Source: Agaricus subrufescens (Eukaryota; Basidiomycota; Agaricomycetes; Agaricales; Agaricaceae). Taken from it: a DNA stretch of 64,000 nucleotides. The stretch covers positions 124,001 to 188,000 of the forward strand of contig CM057057.1 in NCBI GenBank assembly GCA_029945375.1. The letters run 5' to 3'. Below the pieces are notes generated by a model, which worked only from the letters and a program-made list of their open reading frames with translations, was not told where the DNA came from and made no database searches. The position numbers and the translations under genes were made by a program. How positions within the stretch are numbered: the first letter of the stretch is position 1; each line of letters starts with the position of its first letter. Shown one piece after another: positions 26,479 through 36,873 of the stretch.

Positions 26479-29362
26479 ATGCGTGTTTTTGAAAACGCTA
26501 ACAACTTTAACGTCCACGGAGCTACTTTCTTCGAAGGTGGGGGGGGCCAGAATAACTATCACCACGACCAGTCCCTCCATGTTAGCGGACAAAATAACAA
26601 CGCCACTTATCATAATGGACCTATGCACCAGGGTGACCGCATTGACCTTGGTAGTGCGTTGCGTATTTTTTTATCTCACGAAAGTTTAGTGTCACTTATT
26701 ATTTATAAGATAACACTGGAGCTATCGGAGTTATAGCGACCGGTAGATATCACAACATTGGCCAACAGTCCTTCCAAAACTCACGTCTAAACGGTGAGCA
26801 TTTTGATCCCCACACGAGGTAGAAGTTAAACCTTGTATATTTGTGTAGCAACTTCTGCTGCGCCGTCTCATGGCAATCGAAGTAACGCCAATCTGGCTGG
26901 GGGAAATCAAGATTACTATGGTGGCGCGCAACACCAGGGCGACTATGTTAACCTGGCCAGTATGTCGCAATGATTCTGTTCTTGCCCAACGCCAGCATGT
27001 CTCATTGTTTATAAGACAACGCGGGAGCCATCGGAGTCGTCGTAGCTGGTCAGAATCACAACCTATCCGCACAAGTCCCACAGTCAAACGGTGAGAGTGT
27101 TGGTCCCGTTGTAGGTCGAAACTGAAACTTATATATTCGTGTAGAAACGCGCCTAATGCAGTCGGCATGTGGGGATACCCATGTCCCACAGGCTCATTCA
27201 CCTTGCCCTCGTCAACCGGAGGCAAACTTTGCGCCTAACATTGTCGTTACCCCGGCCATCCCAGATAACCAATTCACGCAACAACAGGCTGCATCTCTTC
27301 ACACGCCTCAGCCACCATTGCAAGCGCCGACTTGGCAATTTGATGATCACACAACAGCACAGAACCATGCATTTTTAGGCGCCACAGATCCACTGTCAAG
27401 TTTGAACGCAGCTGGTCCGACTGGGTCTATTTCGGGTGCTATATTGACCCCAAGTTCACCGCCCAGGCAGACGACTCCCGCTCCTGCGTCCCTTTCCCGT
27501 GCTTCAACCCCCGCCCCGAATAGTATACCTCTGGCTATAAATGAAACCACTGCGCCAGAATATGAATACCCGCATGGCTCACCGCACGCTTTTGTAGACA
27601 CCCCTGGACAGATGACAGCGATAGGACGATGCTCAAGTGCTAGTGTTGGTTTGGGTGCGAATGGTGAGAGATTTGTTTCATTACTACTCAAATACTTGAG
27701 TTTAATGGGTGTTTTTTTGTAGCAATTCCTATGAATTATTCGGCACCACAGGCGCCTCGTCCTCCGCACCTGGATCAATCTTACAATCATCTGCAAGCTC
27801 GTGACCACACAATGATGTGTTCGCTGAGCCGAGGTCCTTCGATGCCCAATGGGGTGTTCAATCAAAGTACGGGACATATACCCCAAAATTTCTCTCCCAC
27901 AAGTCCTCAGCCAAATCAACCGTACCAATGCGCATCTGGCTTTTCACCTCCACCCGCACCGGCTTATAATATATGTCCTACCTGTCAACCCCAGCAAGTC
28001 TATAATCAAAATCCCTCTCCTCCCAATCAAGTTTATAGTCAAAATCCTCCTCCTCCCCAGCAAGCATATAATAACCAACCCGCCCCCACCCATCATTATC
28101 CTACTCGTCAGCCCCAGGCCTCGATTCAGTCTGCACCTCTCGCCGCCAGCGCTGTCAGCGCGCCAGTCATCCCAGTCACCGAATCCACGCACCAGGGTAA
28201 CCCATCTCATACCAGCGCGGCGTCCCATTCTCTGCATATGGTGCCTTCACCATCGTTGGGACCGTCGTCTTCGCTGTTAGGTGATAGCCACGCAGCGGCA
28301 CAGAATAATGTGCCTGTAGGGGCCACGACTCCGATGTTACGCCCGAACGCCGAGAGTTCGACCGCATCTAGTTCAGGTACTACCCAGCCTTACAACCATC
28401 TGCAAGCAAGTGTTAATGCAATGACGTCTCCTCTCGACCAAGGTCCTGCGATGCATAATGGCATGTTCAATCATAGTACGGGGTATAACCCCCGTTGCGC
28501 TCCCGCAGGTCCTCAGCCGTATCAATCGCACCAATTCGCGCCTGGGCTTTCACCTGCAGCCCAGCCGGTGTATAGTACATGTCCTACCTCTCAACCCCAG
28601 CAAACCTACAATCAAAACTCCTTCCCCCCACTTCAGCAGGTCCATAATCAGAATTCCCCTCCCCAGCACGTATATAATCAAAATACCCCTCCTCCCCAGC
28701 AAGTATACAATCACCAACCCGCCCATACCCATCATTATCCTACTCATCAGCCCCAGACCTCGGTTCAGGCTGCACCTCCCACTGTCGGTGCTGTTAGCGC
28801 GCCACTCATTCAAATCAGCCAAACCACACACCAGCGTAATCCGTCTCATAGCAGCGTGGCCTCACAACCTCCACATATGGTGCCTCTACTACCGTCGGAA
28901 CCGTCGACTCAACCGTTCGGTAATAGTTACGCAATGGCACAGAATAATGTGTTCTCAGGCGCTACGGCTCCGATGTCGAGTCCGAGCGCCGACAGTTTGA
29001 CCGAATCTAGTTCAGTTACTTCGTTGGCTCAAAGTCCACGACCCATAAGTACTCAACCGGTTTTGCCTTCTCCCCCTCCTACTATCACTTCTGCGACTCC
29101 TATTCCTACTTCCGCATACCTCCAAGTCCCTCTTCCTACAGCTATAGAGGCATCTACCTCGTCGGCGTCAGCTCCAGCAGCAGCATCCGGGAAAGGCGAA
29201 CAGCCCGCTTCGACTAACTTTCTACACTGGCCTAGGCTCCGACATAGAGCTTCGGCTGTCAGCCTCAGTGTGGATGGGGATAAGAAGAAAAAGAAGACGA
29301 AATTCTTTTCGAGAATATTTGGAAAGTCGCCCAAGGAAATTGCTGTCGCTGTGCAAGCTTGA
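26479..29362 (+). CDS. Array gene B2-A2: chimera of type-B head and type-A body
   Basis: Six exons: 26479-26650, 26710-26793, 26849-26959, 27016-27090, 27145-27663, 27723-29362. The start is ATG at 26479 (MRVFENANNFNVHGATFFEG). Exons 1-4 are paired modules: a QNNYHHDQSLHVSGQNNNAT or GNQDYYGGAQHQGDYVNLA type followed by a GAIGVIA.G..HN type. Exon 5 is type B up to NETTAP, then switches at about 27557 to sequence equal to the end of A1 intron 1, read through as EYEYPHGSPHAFV, and joins the A module TPGQMTAIGRCSSASVGLG. Exon 6 is a type-A body in which the YNHLQA...SSSGT block occurs twice, ending KKKKKTKFFSRIFGKSPKE. About 860 aa, soluble, low complexity. Frame is open throughout, so it may be expressed. 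Confidence 0.65.
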
Positions 29363-30537
29363 TTTTTCTCTTTGTTTTTGTGATCCTCATCATGCGTTTT
29401 CTTCTTCCATCTCTTGCTTTGTCGTTGTGCATTTTTTCTTACTTGCTACATTATAATTCCCTTTTGAGTCTATGTGATACCACCGCATGTCTGTTTTATG
29501 ATTTAGTTTCCTGTCTTTTTTCATGTTTATCGATCATCCGTTGTTTATTACATATGTCAAATGAGGAAAAGGTGCAATCGGGACACCGATTTACCGACCA
29601 GGGAAAAACCATTTGATGACTTTTTGATCACAGGGATTGATTAAATGATTGATCGGACTTGTATAGGAAAATTAGCGCCTGGTACGAGTGTTTTGCGGTT
29701 CCTGATCAGGCATGGCTGTATACTTGCTGTTTCGGTCCTTCGGTGCGCCGAAGTTGCAAGAGAGATTTTTGCCCCACCAGCCGTAACAAAGATAGATGCA
29801 AGCGATGGAAGAAAAAAAAGGTTGTGCAGTAGGAAAAGCCAAGAAACCGAATAGTTAGAGATAGCATGAAGAACAAAAGAGGCACAAGTGACAGTTTTAC
29901 AACGACGAATGGAAGAACGATGTGCCGCGTTGATATTGCGAGCTACTCTGCTGACACAAAGTTCGACTAGAACATGGGGACATAACGCGGGAGCGTGAGC
30001 CGACAAACACAGCCCAAGGCTATATGATGATTGATGAAGAATATCATAGCCGCACACGAGGCCTAGTTATGAGCTTCGCTACTATATCAAACATTCATAG
30101 GTGAAACGTTCCTAATGTGTATGCTTATCTCTGAACTCGTGGTGATCATCTGGTCCGTCACCGGATAGAAGAGCCATCAGAAAAGAACATGCTACGCTGT
30201 GACTTGCGCGCCTGTTTGCTCTCGACTCTCAACGGGTAGATGATTTACTCAGCCAAAGGTATTGTGCTCGTGGTACTTTGCATTGGTGTGGTATCCACTC
30301 TAATTGATGACAAGTTAGTACCGCCGCCTCTCACGAAAACAGTGCTGCTGTGCCCCGCATATCTGGCACCGAGGTCCACGATGTATGGGCGTTTACACAG
30401 TTCGTGACAACGACACCGCATGTCTTCTGGAACACCTAACCGGCTATATTTAATTCGCCTCCGAAGTTGGACACCCCCACAAATTTCATCAGTTCTTCCT
30501 CTCCCCCTCCCCCTTCTCCTGGATTTAATTTTTGGAA
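29363..30537. repeat. Array spacer, copy 2
   Basis: Counterpart of 25311-26478 with many point differences. It holds the 3' flank of the chimeric gene and the promoter of gene B3. No gene inside. Confidence 0.75.
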
Positions 30538-31787
30538 ATGCGTGTTTTTGAAAACGCTAAAAACTTTAACGTGCATGGAGCTACTTTCCTCGAAGTAGGG
30601 GGAGACCAAAATAATTACCACCACGACCAGTCCCTCCACGTTAGCGGACAAAATAATAATGCGACTTATCATAATGGACCTTCGTACGAAGGCGACCGCA
30701 TTGACCTCGGTTGTACGTCACATAGCCTTTTCTATCTCGCGAGAGACTGGTATCGCTCATCGTTTATAAGATAACAGTGGGCCTATCGGAGTTATCGCAG
30801 CTGGTAAACACCACAACATTGGCTCACAAGCCTCCCAAAACCCACGTCCGAACGGTGAGCATCCCGATTCCCACACAAAGTAGAAATTAAGCCTTGTATG
30901 TTTATGTAGCAAATCCACCTGCGCTGCCTCAGGGCAATCGAGGCAACGCAAATCCGGCCGGGGGGAATCAGGATTATTATAATGGCACACACCACAGAGG
31001 CGACCAAGTTAATCTGGGCCGTAGGTCGCAATGTTTTCTGTTCTAACCATAGTATGGCTCATCCTTTATAAGACAACGCCGGAGCCATTGGGGTTATCGC
31101 AGTTGGCCAGAATCACAATATAAGTGCACAGATGCCACATTCAAACGGTGAGAGTGTTTACCCCGTTGCGAGTGAGACTTATACAGTTGTGTAGAACCGC
31201 GTCTGACGCAGTCGGCATCTGAGGGTACCCATGTCCCACAGGTTCATCAATCTCGCCCTCGTCAGCTAGAGACAAACTCTGCGCCTGCGGTTGCCACCAT
31301 GCCGGCCATTCAAGTTGACCAGTACACGCAACAACGGGATGCATCTCTTCACATGCCTCAACCACAAGTTGGTGATTACACAACGGCACAGAACCATGCA
31401 TCTTTAGGCGCCGCCGGCCCACTTTCAAGTCCGAACGCAGCTAGTTCGGCTGGGTCTATTTCGGGTGCTACATTGACCCCAAGTCCACTGCTTGGACAGA
31501 CGACCTCTACTCCAGCAGCTCGTTCCCGTGCTTCTACCCCTGCCCCAACTGGTATTTCTCCAGCTACAAATGAATCTACCGCGCCGGTACAGAATACTAC
31601 AGACACACCAGTTCTCCCCGAGTTCTCCGAACTGAAGTTGAGACCAGGACATACACTTGTGTCTGCCGATGAAGAAAAGGTGAAGGATAAGCAAGCGAAG
31701 AAGAATACTTGCTTCTTGAAGAGGTTGTTCCGGAAGTCGCAGAAGAAGAAAGCCAAAAGTCTCGCGGAGACTGAGTCGGAGAAGTGA
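30538..31787 (+). CDS. Array gene B3: paired N/G-rich modules and Lys-rich tail
   Basis: Type-B paralog with a complete type-B C-terminus. The start MRVFENAKNFNVHGATFLEV precedes QNNYHHDQSLHVSGQNNNAT. Then come small exons giving DNSGPIGVIAAGKHHNIGSQ, GNQDYYNGTHHRGDQVNL and DNAGAIGVIAVGQNHNISAQ. The last exon begins after a GTGTAG acceptor near 31194 and is Pro/Ser/Ala-rich, ending FSELKLRPGHTLVSADEEKV, a Lys-rich stretch and CFLKRLFRKSQKKKAK; stop at 31785-31787. This shows what the B half of the chimera lost. About 350 aa, no membrane helix. Function unknown. A dead, inverted relative lies at 40130-41050. Confidence 0.65.
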
Positions 31788-32787
31788 CAACATATATCAC
31801 GATACCAAGTTTCCGATGCGAAAGTTGCTTCATGGTTCTTGTTGTTGTACACTTATTGAAGAATCAAGTCAGGCTCACTCACAGTAGTTATTTTTTGATG
31901 CCCCGTTTATGACTTATGCTCCATTGATTTACTGCTATTCACTTGACGTAGCAGACTACTTTCCGCTACATGTCTCCTTTACGTCGTACTATACTATGTC
32001 GATCGACTGTCTGCTTCGGTATATGTACTAAAAATGCCTATTAGAATTAAGCACGTGATGTGCACTAGTTTACCACATTCTGAATAATGTTATCAAAAAC
32101 GTGGTTTACTAGTGCCTTGGATTTTTCTTGCGGGCCGTCAATGTCAATGTGTCCCATTTTTTTTCCTTGAGTCGCCGCTGAGCCCGGCAAAGTCCAAATT
32201 GTAAATTGACTTGAGTGGGATTTCTCCACGGGACCCTTAGACGAGTCATAAGGGTAACTATTTTCCACACTTTAGTCAAAGCCCGGATGCTTCTCTAGAT
32301 CTCTATCAGTAGAGGGCGGAGTGACACTCCGCATGACCCGAAGTTCCATCCCGAGGGTGTGAAGCCGGCACGAAAAGGGTGAGATAAAGGACGGAGTTAA
32401 TAAATCATAATCGAATGGCGGCCCGACAGGCTATAAATAGAACCACCACTGCCCGAGATGTTGCCTCGTGGGGACACTCATTTCGGTGCTTTTCAATTAA
32501 GTGTATGATCGTCGAGGGTTTCGGAGAACGTACAATGGTATCCTTTTGTCAGGTTGTTTTGGATGTAAAATTAGGGTGTGGTGCAAAAAACACTTTAAAA
32601 TGTATCACAGCCGAAGAAGCGTCGATAGATAAATAGGGCGGCGGGAGGTGGATTAGCCCCATTTGATGTCCTTGGCTTAGTTTGGCCTCGTGGTGTGTGG
32701 CCATTAGCCACCCAGCTTTGGTCTTGCAGTCATCCCTTCCACCACACTTTTCTTCTCTTCTCACCTTTTCCACTACGCCGATAATCG
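31788..32787. other. Intergenic, no supported gene
   Basis: The first ~250 bp is B3 3' flank, also found (inverted) at 39960-40130. A 67-codon minus-strand frame (32065-32268) begins MENSYPYDSSKGPVEKSHSS. Its sequence looks protein-like, but no homolog or splice context is visible, so it is not annotated as a gene. Confidence 0.4.
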
Positions 32788-33860
32788 ATGTCTTTCGGAT
32801 CCCCAAACTCTAGTATTGATTGTCCCTCCCCTACGCCTACCTCTTCTTCTGTGCCGCCTCCTGCTGTGGATTGGAAGCTTATGGCTTCGCAGCACCCTGA
32901 TTTTTGGTTTCACGACGGATCTATTGTGTTGTGCGCTGACAAGACGCTTTTTCGGGTTCATCAGACTGTTTTGGCGAAACATTCAGAGGTGTTTGAGGAT
33001 CTGTTCTCGCTTTCACAACCCAAGGTGGAAGACGACGATTTTGTGGATGGTTGTAGAGTTGTCTTGCTTCATGACTCTAAAGACGACTTTGTTGACCTGC
33101 TGAATGCGATATACAACCCCTCGTACGTGTTGACCAACGGGTATCGGGTCTTTGTTGACAGTTTTCTAGACATTTTGATGACCTGCCATCAGATGCGAGT
33201 GTTGGTCAGGTATTGAACTACATCAGCGGCATTCTGCGACTCAGCACAAAATACCTCATTCGTTCACTCCGACAACGATGTATCACTCTCCTCATTTCAA
33301 AATTCCCCACGACATTCGATGACTATGTGGCCAAGTCGAATCGAGATCCTCCTGAAAAGTATGATTCGGACTCGGTGATGCGTGCGGCGGTACTGGCTCA
33401 AGAAAACAATGTGCCGGAGGTACTGCCGTATGCGTATTATTGTATAGCGCGGATGAAGCCTCGGAGGATGCTTTCACAGCGCCAGTCGGATATTTCGTGG
33501 AGAGACAAGGTGATGTGTCTTGTGGGGAGGGAACGACTACGAGAGGCGGAAATGAGTTTGTCGTATCTGTTTCTGCTTGTGTTTCAACGTGCACCGACGT
33601 GTGAGAGTTACCTGTGTGCGGATGCACGGGTGCCCCATGCTGAATGGCACGTTATTGAGGCTGGGAAGTCGCCCAGTCCTTTGAGGGAGTATACGACCTG
33701 GAGTAGGCTGAATCTTTGCCAGGCCTGTGTGGCGCATTGTCAGAGGGAGCATGCGAAAGGTCGGAGAGAGGTCTGGGAGCGGCTGCCGGGGATCTTTGGG
33801 CTGGGGAGTTGGGAGGAGGTGAGGAGGCAGCAGGGCTTGTCGGAGGGAGACCCAAAGTAG
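32788..33860 (+). CDS. BTB/POZ domain protein 1
   Basis: Basidiomycete BTB protein with a Ser/Pro-rich start (MSFGSPNSSIDCPSPTPTSS). BTB core: FWFHDGSIVLCADKTLFRVH, QTVLAKHSEVFEDLFSLSQP and a strand/helix part ending LLNAIYNPS. An intron at 33123-33169 (donor GTACGT, acceptor TTCTAG) joins to HFDDLPSDASVGQVLNYISG, matching the register of the next gene. The rest (ILRLSTKYLIRSLRQRCITL; NNVPEVLPYAYYCIARM; CQACVAHCQREHAKGRREVW) is the C-terminal extension usual in this lineage-expanded family, with Cys/His residues that may bind metal. No kelch or zinc-finger domain is present. Family role elsewhere: cullin-3 adaptor or transcription; here unknown. Tandem with 33950-34968. Confidence 0.85.
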
Positions 33861-33949
33861 AGACAGAGTGTGCAGGGTAAATTATTGTATGCTTTATTTT
33901 TGAAGTGGCGCCGTCGTAATGCCGCACGGCTTTTCAACTTCTGACCATC

Positions 33950-34968
33950 ATGGGCATGGCGGAGCTCGATCTCGTTCCCGCGCAGCCTCTGGAGACGGCG
34001 GCGCCATATGTTCAGCATCCGAGATTCTATTTCAAGGATGGGTCGATCATTCTGGATGTGGAGCGGACGCATTTTCGCGTGCACCAGTCTCTGTTGAATA
34101 GGCAGTCGGAGGTGTTTGAATCCATGTTTTCGCTGAAACAACCTGAGAATGCTGCGACAATAGATGGGTGTCTGCTCGTCGAGTTGTCTGGGGACTCTGT
34201 CTCGGATATGGAAGAATTTCTGTGTACTCTATATGACCCATTGTACGTTTGCTCGATTTTCTGTTTAACTAAGAGCTAACAAAGAACGACAGCTACTTTG
34301 ACCAGCTAGAAGAGACGAGCAGCGTCGAGGCGCTTGTCAAATTCATCTCTGGCATACTGCGCATCAGCGCCAAGTACGAGATGACGCACATCAAGCGCAA
34401 GTGCGTCAGCGTGCTGCTCGAAAAGTTCCCGACGACCCTGGCGGGGTGCGACAGGATCATGCGGGCCGAGTACCGCTACAAGACGGGCGCGATCGTCGAG
34501 GCGATCAACCTGGCGCACACCGCGCACGTGCCGGAGATTCTGCCGTGGGCGTACTATATCTCGACGCACGTCTCGGTGAAGGACCTGCTGAAGGAGCCGA
34601 ATCTGTCGTGGCGGGACAAGGCGCTGTGCCTGGGGGGGAAGGAGCGGCTGTGGCACGCGCAGAAGACGCGGACGCACGCGTTCCTGTTCGAGGCACTGCA
34701 GTCGGAGGTGTGCAGCGTGGGGTGCGACGGGCGGGCGTCGGGGATGGGGTGGAGCGACAGCGAGCGGCTGCGGATGAACCCGCACCCGCTGGAGGAGTAC
34801 ACCAAGTGGGCCGAGCTGCGCCTCTGCGGCACGTGCCAGCGCGACCTGGAGCGGCGCCACCGCGAGGCCCGCGTCTGGCTCTGGGAGTCCCTGCCCGAGC
34901 TGTTCGAGCTCGGCCCCTGGAGCAGCCTCGCCCCGTGCGAACCTTCTGATAAGATCACGTGTACCTGA
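33950..34968 (+). CDS. BTB/POZ domain protein 2 (GC-rich second exon)
   Basis: Tandem paralog of the preceding gene, 89 bp downstream. BTB core: FYFKDGSIILDVERTHFRVH, QSLLNRQSEVFESMFSLKQP, MEEFLCTLYDPL. The intron at 34243-34292 sits at the same position as in BTB 1. The second exon repeats the extension: FISGILRISAKYEMTHIKRK, HVPEILPWAYYISTHVSVKD, LRLCGTCQRDLERRHREARV. From about 34300 to 34950 the DNA is strikingly GC-rich with C/G third positions, unlike exon 1 and unlike BTB 1. The stop lies only 40 bp before the ATG of the Dsk2 gene, so its 3' UTR and the Dsk2 promoter must overlap. Confidence 0.85.
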
Positions 34969-35008
34969 CCCCCGTAGTACCGCCTTTGGGCCCTTCTTCT
35001 CCAGCCAG

Positions 35009-36428
35009 ATGTCTGATTCTGAAATACAAATCAACATAAAGGGTGCGTCTCTGCCGCACGCGCTGCCCCCACGCTGACGCCGCCCAGGCCCCAATGAGCT
35101 CAAGCTCCAGATCGCCATCGCCACCGACAAGACCGTCGGCGAGCTCAAGCAGGCCGTCGCTGCGCAGTCCGACGTCGAGGCCGAGCGCCAGCGGTTGATC
35201 TACTCTGGTGCGTCCCTGCGCCGCCCTGTCCTCCCCCCTCTCTGACCGCCCTCCGCAGGTCGCGTGCTCAAGGCGAGCTCCTCTCCCCGCCCCGCAGCCA
35301 CACCTCTCACACCCCCCGTCTAGGACGACGACCAGCTGTCGGTCTACAAGATCCAGTCCGGGCACACCGTCCACATGGTCAAAGGCCAGGCGCGCCAGCA
35401 GGCCCCTGCGCCCTCCTCGTCTGCCGCCCCCCAGATACCTACCATGCAGACCGGACAGAACATCCACGATCCTCTCACGCAGCTAAACAGCCATCTAGGC
35501 TTCGGCGCCATGGCTGGCATCAACCCCTTTGCTGATCTCGGTGTCAACCAGAATGATCCCAACATGGTGGGTTGTCCGTTCATATTCCCCCGCTATCGTA
35601 TCCCCATACCCTCAACAGATGACCTCGTTGTTCAACGATCCGCGAGTCCTCGAACAAATGGCCTCCGCAATGTCGAACCCCGCAGTCATCGATCAGGTCA
35701 TCGCCATGAACCCCCAACTCGCTCACATGGCCCCCCAGATGAGACAAATGTTCCAAAGTGAAGAATTCCGGCGAATGATGTGCGTTATCACCCACCCTTT
35801 ATCAACAAAGACCATTGACCCGACGACTAGATCCAACCCGGAGCAATTACAGGGCTTTATGCGGGTGGCCTCTCTGATGCGCCAGATGCAAGGCGGATCC
35901 GGCAACAGTCCATTCGGTGACCCTTTTGCTCCCCCACCTGGTTTCCCCGCCCCCGGTGTCCCAGGGCAAAATCCTTCCTCAACGACACCATCGACGAATA
36001 ACCCACCATCTTCGACAACACCGGCCCCCCCTTCTGGTACAACAAATCCTGCTTCAGCCCGCCCCGGTGCCGGGGGTGCAGCCCCTAACCCTTTCAACCC
36101 GTTCGGTTTAGATCCCGCTTTGATGCAGCAGATGCTCTTCGGTGGCGGTTTTGGTGGTGGTGGTGCAGGTGGTGCAGGCTTCGAAGGGCCAGCAGGTTTT
36201 GGTGCGCCTGCACCACCTGCCGATACACGGCCGCCTGAGGAACGATATCAAGTTCAACTCCAGGTACGTTGATATTATAACAATTTCATGATCCCCTCTG
36301 ATTTTTCTACGCAGCAATTGCAAGATATGGGTTTCACAAATGCATCGCAAAATGTTAGAGCTTTGATGGCGACAGGAGGAAATGTACATTCGGCTATTGA
36401 GTATATTCTAAGTGGTGGTGGACTGTAA
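35009..36428 (+). CDS. DSK2: Dsk2/ubiquilin-type UBL-STI1-UBA shuttle protein
   Basis: Ubiquitin receptor that carries ubiquitylated clients to the proteasome. Domains in order: N-terminal UBL (MSDSEIQINIKGPNELKLQI through DDDQLSVYKIQSGHTVHMVK), STI1-like repeat (FNDPRVLEQMASAMSNPAVI, MNPQLAHMAPQMRQMFQSEE, FRRMISNPEQLQGFMRVASL), a Pro/Gly/Thr-rich linker, and a C-terminal UBA (LQQLQDMGFTNASQNVRALM ending AIEYILSGGGL). Six introns join in frame: 35043-35087, 35218-35258 (41 nt), 35273-35323, 35567-35618, 35780-35830, 36264-36314. The third begins GC (GCGAGC) and ends TAG. Length about 370 aa, normal for Dsk2. Confidence 0.92.
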
Positions 36429-36873
36429 CTGTAAAAGTTTGATTTCAGGATATTCTTATGTTTCCCCTTTCATCCCTGAGATCTCGCCAATGGACCTGGT
36501 TTTCTTATTGACAACGGCAAGTCTTTGAATAATTGAGTAGCTATAATTTTTCCATGATGGCCCGAGTATCTAGCCGTTTTGCTACGGTGTACACTTCCCT
36601 GCTCCGACCCGGGACTAATTATTAAATGACACACTAATAGTGTTTATGATCAGTGATACTCAACTCACTGCATATTCTTCAGAGTTGTAAGCTAGAACTT
36701 TCTAGGGGGCATTCTTGCTGGTTTTTGAAGCACTGGCTGAAGGATAACAGCCCGCATCGAACGACTTGGGAATTCAATTCATCTTGTCTCGATTACTCGT
36801 ATAACCCGGGATGGTGTTTTCTTTCGTTTGTATGGTAAGCTATTGTATAGACTCCAACTCGACCTCGTAGTAT
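36429..36873. other. Convergent 3' region, no gene seen
   Basis: 445 bp between the Dsk2 stop and the AMP deaminase-like stop, transcribed toward each other. No coding or RNA feature recognised. Confidence 0.5.
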
